Assembly: GCF_022402485.1 (NCBI RefSeq) | Contig: NZ_JAKRSA010000012.1 | Coordinates: 124,001-188,000, forward strand | Source of the DNA: Phenylobacterium sp. | GTDB lineage: Bacteria > Pseudomonadota > Alphaproteobacteria > Caulobacterales > Caulobacteraceae | Length of the DNA stretch: 64,000 nucleotides | Direction of reading: 5' to 3' | In this document: piece by piece, positions 41,965 through 50,455 of the stretch | How positions within the stretch are numbered: the first letter of the stretch is position 1 | Layout: every line of letters starts with the position of its first letter | Program-made: the position numbers and the translations under genes | Notes under the pieces: generated by a model | Told to the model about the DNA's origin: nothing | The model's input: only the letters and a program-made list of their open reading frames with translations | Database searches by the model: none

Positions 41965-41980
41965 CCGAAATTATAGTTCC
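41965..41980. promoter_or_regulatory. Candidate operator upstream of GST gene
   Basis: On the minus strand the site reads GGAAC-TATA-ATTTCGG, close to the consensus. An additional inverted pair ATTCC-N5-GGAAT lies at 41,982-41,996. The AT-rich surroundings are promoter-like. Confidence 0.5.
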
Positions 41981-42059
41981 TAATTCCACATTGGAATAGC
42001 TGAATCAAGCTAAATTTATACTCGCATTGGGGGTACCCGCCGCGCCTAAGGTTCGCCGC

Positions 42060-42501
42060 CGTCGTTCTTGGGCAGCCCCTCGCGACTCGCGATTGATAGG
42101 GAGCGCGCTCGGTGGGGTCGCTGGCTCGGTTGTAGAGCTAGAACTTCCTGCAAGGCCCGCAGCTCTGTAGCTTCCAGTCGCCGTCGATCACGCGGTTGCT
42201 AGGCGGCGGCGCGCCACTGCGGCGGTCGAGAAGATGTCTATGCCGCAGCCCTGATTGGGATAGACCGTGTCGAACGGGATGCCGCTGGGCCACCGAATAA
42301 CGTAGGGCGCGCGCCGCCTTCGAAGAAGGTCATCTTCCAGCTTCAGAAGGGCATGCTGATTTCGGGGAGGCCAATGTACCCGGCGGCACCGGTGTCGGTA
42401 GTGAAGATCACAAGGGTGTTCTGATCGAAGCCTTCGTCCTTCAAAGCTTGGAGGATGCGCCCGACGTTGTTGTCGAGATTGCGGACCATGGCACCGACGA
42501 C
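42060..42501 (-). pseudogene. Degenerate sulfatase fragment (C-terminal half)
   Basis: From 42,501 the minus strand reads VVGAMVRNLDNNVGRIL, TLVIFTTDTGAAGYIGLPEI, then in shifted frames MTFFEGGA, GDWKLQS and LYNRASDPTERA, in the order found in the intact sulfatases. TAG replaces Trp before LYN (aligned with EWLYD), and at least two frameshifts occur. The N-terminal half with the formylglycine site is absent. It lies at the right end of the island, 148 bp from the tRNA gene; the 42,502-42,648 gap shows only a TTGCTCG/CGAGCAA hairpin at 42,602-42,625. Confidence 0.75.
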
Positions 42502-42648
42502 GCTAGGTTCCAGTGCTTTCCGGGGAAGTAGGTCTGGGCCAAATCGAATGCTTCCGCCCTGTGACAACCAGGTCCATATTGGCTCAGGTTATGGTTCAGA
42601 TTTGCTCGTACAATTTTTCGAGCAATTTCAGCGCCTTAACTAGGCCGT

Positions 42649-42725
42649 TGGCGCACCCGACACGATTCGAACGTGTGACCTTTGCCTTCGGAGGGCAACG
42701 CTCTATCCAGCTGAGCTACGGGTGC
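42649..42725 (-). tRNA. tRNA-Arg(CCG)
   Basis: The reverse complement folds as a complete cloverleaf: acceptor GCACCCG/CGGGTGC, D-stem GCTC/GAGC, anticodon stem TTGCC/GGCAA with loop CTCCGAA (anticodon CCG, decoding CGG), T-stem ACACG/CGTGT with loop TTCGAAT, discriminator G and encoded CCA. The 3' end faces the island, and its last 14 nt are duplicated at 1,482-1,495, marking it as the integration site. Confidence 0.95.
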
Positions 42726-42805
42726 TTGTCGCCCTGGGGCGGAGCGGGTTTCTAGCCGAAAGGGGCCGGGACCGCAAACGGGTTTGGGCTGTGTTTTACC
42801 CCGCC

Positions 42806-43756
42806 TTACGCCACCTGCGGGGTCTTGTCGGTGGTGAGGTCGACGAACACGTCCTCCAGGCTCGGATCCTCGGTGGCGATGTCTTTGATGCGCAGGCCTG
42901 CGGCGCGGACGGCGGCCAGCACCTGTTCGACGCTGGACTGGCCTGTGCGGTAGGTGACGCTGAAGGCGCCGCCGGGGCGCAGCTTGGCCTCAAAGCCGGC
43001 CAGGACCGGGGCGGACTCCACCGGAATTTCCGGGGTGAGCACCACGCTGCGGGTGTCCAGGCGCGACAGCAGCTTGGCGGTGGACTCGCACGCCACCACC
43101 TGGCCTTTGTTGACGATGGCGATCTGGTCGCACAGGGCCTGGGCCTCCTCCAGATAGTGGGTGGTGAGCACGATGGTCACGCCCTGGCGGTTCAGCTCGA
43201 CCACATAGTTCCAGAGCTGGCGGCGCAGCTCCACGTCGACGCCGGCGGTGGGCTCATCGAGGATCAGTACCGGGGGATTGTGCACCATGGCCTTGGCCAC
43301 CATCAGCCGGCGCTTCATGCCCCCTGAGAGCTGACGCACATAGGCATTGGCCTTGTCGGCGAGACCCAGGGCGGCCAGCAGCTCGTCGGTGCGGCGCTCC
43401 TTGCGGGGCACCGCATACATCCCGGCCTGGACCTCCAGGGATTCCCGCGGCGTGAAGAAGGGATCGGCGGCGATCTCCTGGGGCACCACGCCGATGGCCG
43501 CACGGGCGTCCCTGGGATGGGTGTCGATGTCCCGGCCCCAGATCTTCACCGTGCCGGAGGTCTTCTTGGTCAGGCCGGCCAGGGTGTTGATGAAGGTGGA
43601 CTTGCCCGCCCCATTGGGGCCCAGCAGGCCAAAGATCGACCCCCGGGGAATGGCCAGGTCGATGCCGCGCAGGGCCTTCATCTCCGGAGTGGTCTTGGTG
43701 GCCGGATAGGTCTTGACCAGGCCCTGGGCCTCGATGGCGAATTCCGGAAGGTCCAT
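42806..43756 (-). CDS. ABC transporter ATP-binding protein, 316 aa
   Basis: Walker A GLLGPNGAGKSTFIN, Q-loop VVPQEIA, signature RQLSGGMKRRLMVAK, Walker B PVLILDEPTAGVD and the H-loop LTTHYLEEA are all present. The type is that of ABC-2 exporters of drugs or lipids (DrrA/NodI-like), with a C-terminal regulatory extension. Such ATPases need a membrane partner, but no permease lies next to it: the tRNA gene and the island follow, and the gene upstream is divergent. The partner may be elsewhere or have been separated. Confidence 0.92.
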   Translation of the reverse strand: MDLPEFAIEAQGLVKTYPATKTTPEMKALRGIDLAIPRGSIFGLLGPNGAGKSTFINTLAGLTKKTSGTVKIWGRDIDTHPRDARAAIGVVPQEIAADPFFTPRESLEVQAGMYAVPRKERRTDELLAALGLADKANAYVRQLSGGMKRRLMVAKAMVHNPPVLILDEPTAGVDVELRRQLWNYVVELNRQGVTIVLTTHYLEEAQALCDQIAIVNKGQVVACESTAKLLSRLDTRSVVLTPEIPVESAPVLAGFEAKLRPGGAFSVTYRTGQSSVEQVLAAVRAAGLRIKDIATEDPSLEDVFVDLTTDKTPQVA

Positions 43757-43879
43757 GCAGTCCCCTTAGACGCGCGCGCAGGCGGGGGGTTCGTCGGCGC
43801 GATCATTGACGGGCCAAGCCCGCCTCGCATACCTAGGCCGCAGCGGCGCTCGCGCCAAGCTACCGACCGGAGATTTCCC

Positions 43880-44197
43880 ATGGCCCGTGCGACCAAACCC
43901 CAGGGCGTCAAGGCGCAGACCGCCCCCGAGCCCATGCCGGCCAAGCCGGCGGTCACCGCCCTCACCGCCCAGGGGGGACCTGCGCCAGAGGTGGTCTATG
44001 TGCGCTCCCACCGGATCGCCTGTGATGGGGTTGGCGGCGCGCTCGGCCACCCCCGGGTCTGGCTGGAAATGGGCGGGGCCGGGTTTGTCGAATGCCCCTA
44101 TTGCGACCGCCGCTTCGAACAGGCCCCCGAAGCCGGGGCAGACGCCGCCCCCGAGGCCCTGGTGCCCGGCGTCTATGAAGGCTCCCACGGGCACTAA
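43880..44197 (+). CDS. Zinc-finger (zf-CHCC) domain protein, 105 aa
   Basis: After a Pro/Ala-rich N-terminus of about 40 residues, the C-terminal part has HRIACDGVGGALGHPRVWLE and FVECPYCDRRFE, the Cys-His-Cys-Cys zinc site of the zf-CHCC family (related to the complex I subunit NDUFS6). Small proteins of this type are widespread in alphaproteobacteria next to core genes. It is divergent from the ABC ATPase (123 bp apart). Confidence 0.8.
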   Translation: MARATKPQGVKAQTAPEPMPAKPAVTALTAQGGPAPEVVYVRSHRIACDGVGGALGHPRVWLEMGGAGFVECPYCDRRFEQAPEAGADAAPEALVPGVYEGSHGH

Positions 44198-44245
44198 CAT
44201 CTTCTGGCTGAGCACCCGCACGCCGCAGGCGCTCAAAGATTGAAC

Positions 44246-44299
44246 CACAAAGGGCACAAAGCCCACGAAGGTCAGCGCGGCCTCTTTGTGCCCTTTGTG
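44246..44299. repeat. Inverted repeat between convergent genes
   Basis: CACAAAGGGCACAAAG (44,246-44,261) and its exact complement (44,284-44,299) enclose a 22-nt loop, and the flanks extend the pairing imperfectly (CCACGAAGG-like). It sits between the convergent zf-CHCC and RarD genes and probably ends transcription from both sides; similar CACAAAG arrays occur as dispersed repeats in many genomes. Confidence 0.6.
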
Positions 44300-44337
44300 T
44301 CCTTCGTGGTGGTGCTCTTTGGCTGCGCTGCGCGCGG

Positions 44338-45273
44338 CTAGACCACCGGCGCTGGCAATCTGCGCGACGCCCGCCAGAGGCCGTAGGCGAAGACCCCGAC
44401 CCCGGCCCAGATGAAGGCGAAGGCGGCGATCTTGGTGAGGCCAAGCGCTTCGCCCTGAACCACGCCGAGCACAAACGTCATGGACGGCGCCAGGAACTGC
44501 ATGAAGCCCATGGCCGAGAGCGGCAGACGCCGGGCGGCCCAGGCAAACAGCACCAGCGGAATGGCTGTGGCCGCGCCGGAAAAGATCAGCCAGGCGGCCG
44601 GGGCGACCCCTTGGGTGAAGTGGTCCCCCCCGGTCTGCGCCAGCCAGAGGGCGAACACCGCGCCGGGCACGCCCAGCAGCAGGCACTCGATGAACAGGCC
44701 GGTCTGGGCGTCGGCCTCCACCTGCTTGCGCACGATGGCATAGCCGCAGAAGCTGGCCGCCAGGGTCAGGGACACCCAGGGCAGGCCGCCGATGGCCACG
44801 GCCTGGAACACCACGCCAACGGCGGCGAGGCCGATGGCCGCCTGGGCGATACGGTCCAGCCGCTCTCGGAAGAAGATCGCCCCAGCCGCCATGCTGAGCA
44901 GGGGATTGATGAAATAGCCCAGGCTGGTCTGCAGCACCTTGCCGTTGTTCACCGCCCAGATGAACACCAGCCAGTTCACCGCGATCAGCAGGGCCGACAG
45001 GGCCAGCAGGGCCAGGACCTTGGGCCTGCGGAACACCGCCAGGGCCTGGGCGCTCTGACCGGCCATCCAGACAAACAGCCACGCCACCGGAATGGCCCAG
45101 AAGGTCCGGTGGGCGAGTGTCTCCCAGGGGCCGATCCCGTAGCTGCCGATTACCTGGAAGACCAGGGGGATGACGCCCCAGATCAGATAGGCGCTGAGGC
45201 CGGCGGCAAACGCGATCGGCGGCGGCGAGACCGAGGCGGACAGGATCGGCGGGGAGAGCGGCGTCTGGGCCAC
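44338..45273 (-). CDS. rarD: RarD-type EamA/DMT transporter, 311 aa
   Basis: Ten hydrophobic helices are visible, with the RarD N-terminal block AAGLSAYLIWGVIPLVFQVI, the HRTFWAIPVAW motif, NWLVFIWAVNNGKVLQTSLG and YFINPLLSMAAGAIFFRERL. These define the RarD branch of the drug/metabolite transporter superfamily, inner-membrane proteins with poorly known substrates (chloramphenicol sensitivity and amino-acid related compounds are reported). It is upstream of nothing on its strand except asd 89 bp before; both are core genes. Confidence 0.88.
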   Translation of the reverse strand: MAQTPLSPPILSASVSPPPIAFAAGLSAYLIWGVIPLVFQVIGSYGIGPWETLAHRTFWAIPVAWLFVWMAGQSAQALAVFRRPKVLALLALSALLIAVNWLVFIWAVNNGKVLQTSLGYFINPLLSMAAGAIFFRERLDRIAQAAIGLAAVGVVFQAVAIGGLPWVSLTLAASFCGYAIVRKQVEADAQTGLFIECLLLGVPGAVFALWLAQTGGDHFTQGVAPAAWLIFSGAATAIPLVLFAWAARRLPLSAMGFMQFLAPSMTFVLGVVQGEALGLTKIAAFAFIWAGVGVFAYGLWRASRRLPAPVV

Positions 45274-45361
45274 GGGTCGGGCTTTCAGCTTGCGGAGCCC
45301 CTACCTAGACCTTCGCGGGGGCTTCACAAGCACTGATCGCGGCAGACCGGGACCCGGTCGG

Positions 45362-46393
45362 TCAGGCGAGGGCCTTGGTCCCGATCAGGCCACGCTCGTC
45401 CAAGAGCTGGGCGATCTGGATGGCGTTGAGTGCCGCGCCCTTGCGCAGATTGTCAGCCACCACCCACAGGTTCAGGCCATGCTCGACGGTGGGGTCGTTG
45501 CGGATGCGGCTGACAAAGACCGGGAACTCGCCCTGGGCCTCCTTGGGCGTCATGTAGCCGGTGTCTTCGCGCTTATCGATGACCACCAGGCCGGGGCTTT
45601 CCCGCAGCAGGTCGCGGGCCTCGTCGGCGTCCAGGGGCTCGTGGAACTCGATGTTCACCGCTTCGGAATGGCCGACCATCACGGGGACCCGGACGCAGGT
45701 GACCGTCAGCTTGATGGCCGGGTCGATCATCTTGTGGGTCTCGTTCCACATCTTGGCCTCTTCGTCGGTGTAGCCGTCCTCGTTGAAGGCGCCGATGAAG
45801 GGGATGACGTTGAAGGCGATCTGCTTGGGGAACTTCTTGGGCGGCGGCGCGCCCAGGACAAAGACGCCCTTGGTCTGATCCCAGAGCTCGTCCATGCCCT
45901 CCTTGCCGGCGCCGGACACCGACTGATAGGTCGAGACCACCACCCGCTTGATCTTCGCCCGGTCATGCAGGGGCTTCAGCGCCACCACCAGCTGGGCCGT
46001 CGAGCAATTGGGATTGGCGATGATGTTCTTCTTGTGGGCGAAGGAAACGTCGTCCGGGTTCACCTCCGGCACGATCAGCGGCACATCCGGGTCCATCCGG
46101 AAGGCCGAGGAATTGTCGATGACGATGGGGCCGGCCGCGCCGATCTTCGGCGACCATTCCTTGGAGAAGGACCCCGACACGCTCATCAGCACCAGGTCGA
46201 CGGTGGAGAAGTCAAACTGGGCGATATCCTCGCAGGCCACCGTCTGGTCGCCGAAGGACACCTTCACGCCGATGGATTTCCGCGAGGCGATCGCGTGAAT
46301 CTTGTCCACGGGGAATTCCACTTCCTCGAGGATATTCAGCATCTCACGGCCCACATTGCCCGTGGCGCCGACGACGGCCACCCGGTAACCCAT
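45362..46393 (-). CDS. asd: Aspartate-semialdehyde dehydrogenase
   Basis: The NADP-binding start is RVAVVGATGNVGREMLNIL at ATG 46393; the active-site cysteine is in NPNCSTAQLVVALKPLHD and the substrate-binding block is VSTYQSVSGAGKEGM. The catalytic His region is RVPVMVGHSEAVNIEF. At 343 residues it is a normal Asd, converting aspartyl phosphate to aspartate semialdehyde for lysine/diaminopimelate, threonine and methionine synthesis. A longer open frame upstream is not homologous. Divergent from the PaaI gene. Confidence 0.96.
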   Translation of the reverse strand: MGYRVAVVGATGNVGREMLNILEEVEFPVDKIHAIASRKSIGVKVSFGDQTVACEDIAQFDFSTVDLVLMSVSGSFSKEWSPKIGAAGPIVIDNSSAFRMDPDVPLIVPEVNPDDVSFAHKKNIIANPNCSTAQLVVALKPLHDRAKIKRVVVSTYQSVSGAGKEGMDELWDQTKGVFVLGAPPPKKFPKQIAFNVIPFIGAFNEDGYTDEEAKMWNETHKMIDPAIKLTVTCVRVPVMVGHSEAVNIEFHEPLDADEARDLLRESPGLVVIDKREDTGYMTPKEAQGEFPVFVSRIRNDPTVEHGLNLWVVADNLRKGAALNAIQIAQLLDERGLIGTKALA

Positions 46394-46575
46394 CGAACTC
46401 TCTCCTGAATGTCTTAAGGCGGAGCGTTCCGTTACGCCGCCGCTGGCATGGGCGCAAGCCGCCCGCCGCAGGGGCCTCGCGGCCACCGCTTCGTGACCCC
46501 TCACCTAGGGGCTAGGATCGGAAGGCGCAACCCGTCAGACTTGCGCCCTCAGCGCCCTGCAAGGAACCCGATCCC

Positions 46576-46983
46576 ATGAGCCAGCCCCCCACCGGCATGC
46601 CCTTTGCGGACCTGATGGGCGTCCAGATCCTGGAACGGGCCAGGGACAAGGTGGTCGGCCAGCTTCAGGTGCGCGAGGACCTCTGCACCGCCGGCGGCAT
46701 CCTGCACGGGGGTGCCTTCATGGCCTTTGCCGACGCGCTCGGCGCCATTGGCGGCTTCCTGAACCTGCCGGCCGGCACCCGCACCACCACCCTGGAAAGC
46801 AAGACCAACTTCCTGGGCTCGGCCAAGGTGGGGACCACGGTCACCGGCGAGGCGATCCCCTTGCACATCGGCCGCCGCTCCAGCGTCTGGCAGACCCGCA
46901 TCACCGCTGAAGACGGCAAGCTCCTGGCCCTGGTCCTCCAGACCCAGATGACGGTGGAGTTGGGCCCGGCGCCTAAATCCTGA
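46576..46983 (+). CDS. PaaI-family thioesterase (hotdog fold), 135 aa
   Basis: The hotdog-fold pattern includes GILHGGAFMAFADALGAIGG, with the conserved HGG and acidic residue of PaaI-type thioesterases, then TTTLESKTNFLGSAKVG and HIGRRSSVWQTRI. Such enzymes hydrolyse acyl- or aryl-CoA esters in the cytosol. It is monocistronic, divergent from asd. Confidence 0.88.
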   Translation: MSQPPTGMPFADLMGVQILERARDKVVGQLQVREDLCTAGGILHGGAFMAFADALGAIGGFLNLPAGTRTTTLESKTNFLGSAKVGTTVTGEAIPLHIGRRSSVWQTRITAEDGKLLALVLQTQMTVELGPAPKS

Positions 46984-47174
46984 TCACCGGCGCCCGATCC
47001 TCCCGCAGCGCAACACTGGTATGCTGCGTCGCAAAATTGTGGCTTGCGGCCCTGAGGAAAGCGCCGCTACACCTGTCCTCACGGCGGTCGACAACGACGC
47101 AAATTGACGACGAAGGCCGCCAGAGGAACGCCCCGAAAAGTGGTTGTCATCAACCCCTCTCCGGGATCGAAAAA

Positions 47175-47456
47175 ATGATTGCTCGTATCGCTGTTCTCGC
47201 CGCCGTCGCGGCTGTGTCTCTCTCGGCGCCGGCCTTCGCAGGCGTCAAGGTCTCCCTCGCCGGCAAGTCCGCCGAGCAGGTCCACGCCGACATCGTCAGC
47301 GCCGCCCGTACGGTGTGCCTGCGCGAAACCACCACCGAAACCTTCCGCGCCTCAGCCCAGGCCCGTTGCGTGAAGTCCACCGTGGAAGCCACCCTGGAAA
47401 AGGTCGGCGACGCTGACCTGGCCGCCGTGGCCGGCATGGAGCTGGCCCAGCGCTAA
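47175..47456 (+). CDS. UrcA family secreted protein, 93 aa
   Basis: A signal peptide (IAVLAAVAAVSLSAPAFA) is followed by VKVSLAGKSAEQVHADI and a two-cysteine core (ARTVCLRETTTE, AQARCVKSTVEATL). This is the UrcA pattern of small periplasmic proteins, frequent in Caulobacterales and Sphingomonadales, of unknown function. ATG 47175 follows GGGATCG; the longer frame upstream has no homology. A terminator hairpin lies 48 bp after its stop. Confidence 0.75.
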   Translation: MIARIAVLAAVAAVSLSAPAFAGVKVSLAGKSAEQVHADIVSAARTVCLRETTTETFRASAQARCVKSTVEATLEKVGDADLAAVAGMELAQR

Positions 47457-47504
47457 GCTCACCCCATCCCGGGTCAGAACGGCCCGATCGGGACCAACGG
47501 GAGA

Positions 47505-47530
47505 GGCCGGCGGCGACGCCGGCCTTTCTT
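47505..47530 (+). terminator. Intrinsic terminator after urcA
   Basis: GGCCGGCG-GCGA-CGCCGGCC is an 8-bp GC stem with a 4-nt loop, followed by TTTCTTG. Confidence 0.75.
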
Positions 47531-47662
47531 GCGTCTGGGGCTCTGAACAGCGGCACACCGCCCCCGGTCCGCGAAAACACGCGCATGCCGATTAGTGTTG
47601 GCGCCTGAACACAACCTATTATAGATATCCCCGGCTGTTGCTGTTTTGTTCGGGGGTGAACC

Positions 47663-50455
47663 TTGCGGTTTTGGTGGGCGGCGTCCGCGCTGGCGGCGAT
47701 AGCGGTGCTTGGCGCTGGCGTGAAGACCGAGGCTGCGGAAGCCCTCCAGGAGGCTCACCCCGATCTGGTGACAGGGACCCTCTCCAATGGGCTCGACTAT
47801 CTGATCCTGCCACAGCCCGGTCAGACGGGCGTGTCCTTCCGGCTGTTGGTCTGGGTGGGCAGCCAGGCTGAGACCCCACAGTCCCGCGGCATCGCCCACT
47901 TCGTCGAACACATGGCCTTCCGGTCGACCCGCAGCTTCGCCGATGGGGAGGTCGAGGCGGCCATGGCCGAGGCCGGCGCGGCGCTCGGGCAGGACCACAA
48001 CGCCTATACCAGCCGCTGGTCCACCGCCTATCAGCTGGACTTGCCCACCGCAGACGCCGCGGCCCTCACCCGAGGGCTCACCTGGTTGCGGGACGTGGGC
48101 GACGGCATTCTTTTCCGTCCCGAAGAGGTCGCCGCCGAGCGGGGGGTGGTGCTGGCCGAGCGCCTGGAGCGCCAGCGATCAGGCGACGCCAATGACGACC
48201 TGGAGACCGCCTTCCATTTCCGGCCGGAGGACGCCCTCAGCCCCGGGGGCGAGGCCGCCACCTTGAGCGCCCTGACGCCGGACGACCTTAAGGCCTTCCA
48301 CGCCAAATGGTACCGCCCCGACCGCAGCGAGCTGGTGGTCACCGGCAATGTGTCGCCAGACAAAATCGTCGCCCAGCTGGAGACCCACCTCGGCGGATGG
48401 GCCGGCGCCGGGGCACGACCCCGCATGGCCGAGACCCTGGCCCCGGACCCCCCGGGGGCGTCAACCGCCCTGATCCTGGCCCCGGCGCGCCTGCCGGCGC
48501 AGAGCATGGCCTGCCGCAACACCCCCACCCCCGTCGAGGGCCGCGATCCACCGGCCGGCACGCTGGATGAGGACGTGCTTTACGAGATCCTCAACCGACG
48601 GCTGGCATGGGCCGCCGCCCATTCCGCGGGGATTTATCAGCTGCAGTTTGCCGCGGCCGGCCAGTACGAAACCCGGCAGGTGAGCTGCGTGCGCGCCGTC
48701 CACGCCCCAGGTGCCGGACCCGTCGCCATCGGGATAGCCCAGGCGACCTTGCGCACCTTCGCCGCCCAGGGTCCGACCCAGACGGAGATCGATGCGGCGG
48801 TGGCCCGCGAAAGAGCCAAGGCCCGGGGCGCTCTCACCGAGCTTTCCAGCGCCACCCCCGCGGAGATCGCTGACGAGCTGCTTTACGCCACGACCTATGG
48901 CCGCCCCTTCCTGCACCCGCACCAGACCATGCGCCAGATCAGCCGGCGGGCACCGCAGCTTTCGCCCCAGGATCTGACCAGGGCTTTCCAGGCGATCTGG
49001 CCGGCGGAGAGCCCCCCCACCCTGTCCTTCGAAGACAGTGCGGTCTCTGCTGAGACGGCGCTGGCCCTGTGGCAGGCGGGAGAAGCCGCCCCCCTGGCAG
49101 AGCCCCTGCCGCCACCCAGGCCCCTCGCCTATGACTTTGGCCAGCCCGGACGGGTGCTGCGGCGCAAAGATCTGGGCGGCGGCGTCACGGCGCTGACCTT
49201 CGCCAACGGGCTGGTGCTCAAGCACAAGGCCAGCGACCTGGCGCCGGGCTGGGTGGAGATCATCATCCGCATGGGCCCGAGCGCCCGAAGCCTCCGTCAG
49301 CGGGGCGACGTCGCCGCCCCAGTCGCCGCCGCTGTCGCCGCCCAGATCCTGCCCATGGCCGGTCTGGAAACCCACACCTATGGGGCGCTGCAGGAGCTGT
49401 TCCCGGACTGGGACTGGGCCTTTACGGCCGTTCTGACCGACGATGGAGTGGTCATCCGCAATCAGAGCTTCGCCGTCCATGTGACGCCGCAGCTGGGCAT
49501 GATCACGGCCCATCTGGCGACACCTGGTTTCAATGCGCAAATGGCCGACAATCTGGCGCTGGTGGCGGCCCATCTGGAGCAGGAAAACCGCCTGAATCCG
49601 GTGAGCGCCGTCGATTTCGCCGTCGGCCGGGCGATCTGGCCCGACACCCACGGGGCGGCCCTGGATCCCGACACCTATCGTCGCCTGACCCCAGAAGCCC
49701 TGCGCCAAGCCCTGTGGCCCTATCTGGTCACCGGCCCTGTCGAGCTCATCCTGGTGGGCGACATCACCGAGGCGCAGGCGATCGAGGCCGCCGCCCGAAC
49801 CCTGGGCGCTAGACCCCCTCGTCCCCTGTCAAGTCAAGGGCTGGCCCAGGCCCCGGTCGAGCTTGCCCCAGCCCGTCCCGATCGGATCGAGGTCACCCAT
49901 CAGGGTCCGGCCGAGCGGGGCGCTGCCCGGCTCTCCTGGGCCCATCCGCCCATGGGGGAGTTCAAGACCCAGGCTGCGGCCCTGGCCCTGAGCAGTCTCC
50001 TGGAGACGGCCGTGATCGATGAGACCCGCCGGCGTCGGGGGCACACCTATTCCCCCACCGCAGAGCTGTCGAACCCCTTGGATGGCCCCGATCCCGTCTG
50101 GCTCCACATGGCGCTGAGCCCAGAGGCCCGCAACCTCGATGAGGTCACCGAGGCCGTGCGCCTGACGGCCCATCAGCTGGCCGCCGCGCCCCCAACTCCG
50201 GAGGCCCTGGAGCATATCCGCCGCCCGCTCCTGGCGGAGCTGGAGGCCATGGCGCGGTCAGACGCCTACTGGGCCCACCTCCTGGCCAGCTCCGAGCCCT
50301 GGGAGACCAGGCGAACCGAGCTCGACGACCTTCGTCGAGCCGTTACCGCCCTGACCCCCGGTGACCTGCACGACCTCGCCCGGGCCTGGCTGTCGCAGCC
50401 GCCCTTCATTGTCCTGGCCCGCCCCGCGGCGGCGCCCATGGGAGACACCCCGTGA
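47663..50455 (+). CDS. M16 family metallopeptidase (insulinase/pitrilysin-like), 930 aa
   Basis: TTG 47663 with GGGGGTGA upstream is the likely start; a signal peptide (AASALAAIAVLGAGV) follows. The inverted zinc motif HFVEH is at residues 79-83, the third ligand Glu is in the EEVAAERGVVLAE region, and the second half is a catalytically silent M16 C-domain with RRRRG-like DETRRRRGHTYSP. Such two-halved proteins form a clam-shell that degrades peptides in the periplasm. Its stop overlaps the GTG of the following TPR gene (GTGA), so the two are co-translated and probably work together. Confidence 0.9.
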   Translation: MRFWWAASALAAIAVLGAGVKTEAAEALQEAHPDLVTGTLSNGLDYLILPQPGQTGVSFRLLVWVGSQAETPQSRGIAHFVEHMAFRSTRSFADGEVEAAMAEAGAALGQDHNAYTSRWSTAYQLDLPTADAAALTRGLTWLRDVGDGILFRPEEVAAERGVVLAERLERQRSGDANDDLETAFHFRPEDALSPGGEAATLSALTPDDLKAFHAKWYRPDRSELVVTGNVSPDKIVAQLETHLGGWAGAGARPRMAETLAPDPPGASTALILAPARLPAQSMACRNTPTPVEGRDPPAGTLDEDVLYEILNRRLAWAAAHSAGIYQLQFAAAGQYETRQVSCVRAVHAPGAGPVAIGIAQATLRTFAAQGPTQTEIDAAVARERAKARGALTELSSATPAEIADELLYATTYGRPFLHPHQTMRQISRRAPQLSPQDLTRAFQAIWPAESPPTLSFEDSAVSAETALALWQAGEAAPLAEPLPPPRPLAYDFGQPGRVLRRKDLGGGVTALTFANGLVLKHKASDLAPGWVEIIIRMGPSARSLRQRGDVAAPVAAAVAAQILPMAGLETHTYGALQELFPDWDWAFTAVLTDDGVVIRNQSFAVHVTPQLGMITAHLATPGFNAQMADNLALVAAHLEQENRLNPVSAVDFAVGRAIWPDTHGAALDPDTYRRLTPEALRQALWPYLVTGPVELILVGDITEAQAIEAAARTLGARPPRPLSSQGLAQAPVELAPARPDRIEVTHQGPAERGAARLSWAHPPMGEFKTQAAALALSSLLETAVIDETRRRRGHTYSPTAELSNPLDGPDPVWLHMALSPEARNLDEVTEAVRLTAHQLAAAPPTPEALEHIRRPLLAELEAMARSDAYWAHLLASSEPWETRRTELDDLRRAVTALTPGDLHDLARAWLSQPPFIVLARPAAAPMGDTP

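Larger units (their letters stand above)
1482..42662. mobile_element. Genomic island integrated at tRNA-Arg(CCG)
   Basis: The interval is bounded by the 14-bp direct repeats at 1,482-1,495 and 42,649-42,662, the second forming the 3' end of an intact tRNA gene. Gene content changes at both limits: a kinase and toxin-antitoxin pair on the left, core housekeeping genes on the right, and between them only catabolic, uptake, regulatory and transposon genes, many broken. I recognised no integrase or excisionase, so either it was lost or the element is defective. The limits are inference from the repeat and content; the direct repeat itself is seen in the sequence. Confidence 0.7.

Noticed and set aside
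1524..42200. Recurrent in-frame TAG (and TGA/TAA) codons in otherwise conserved genes as a sign of stop-codon reassignment or suppression
   Set aside because: The genes concerned mostly also have frameshifts or truncations, intact neighbours use TAG as a normal terminator, and most changes are CAG or TGG transitions as expected of decaying genes. No suppressor tRNA was seen.
44246..44299. Possible CRISPR-like repeat pair
   Set aside because: Only one inverted pair with no spaced direct repeats and no cas genes; it fits a terminator-like intergenic repeat.
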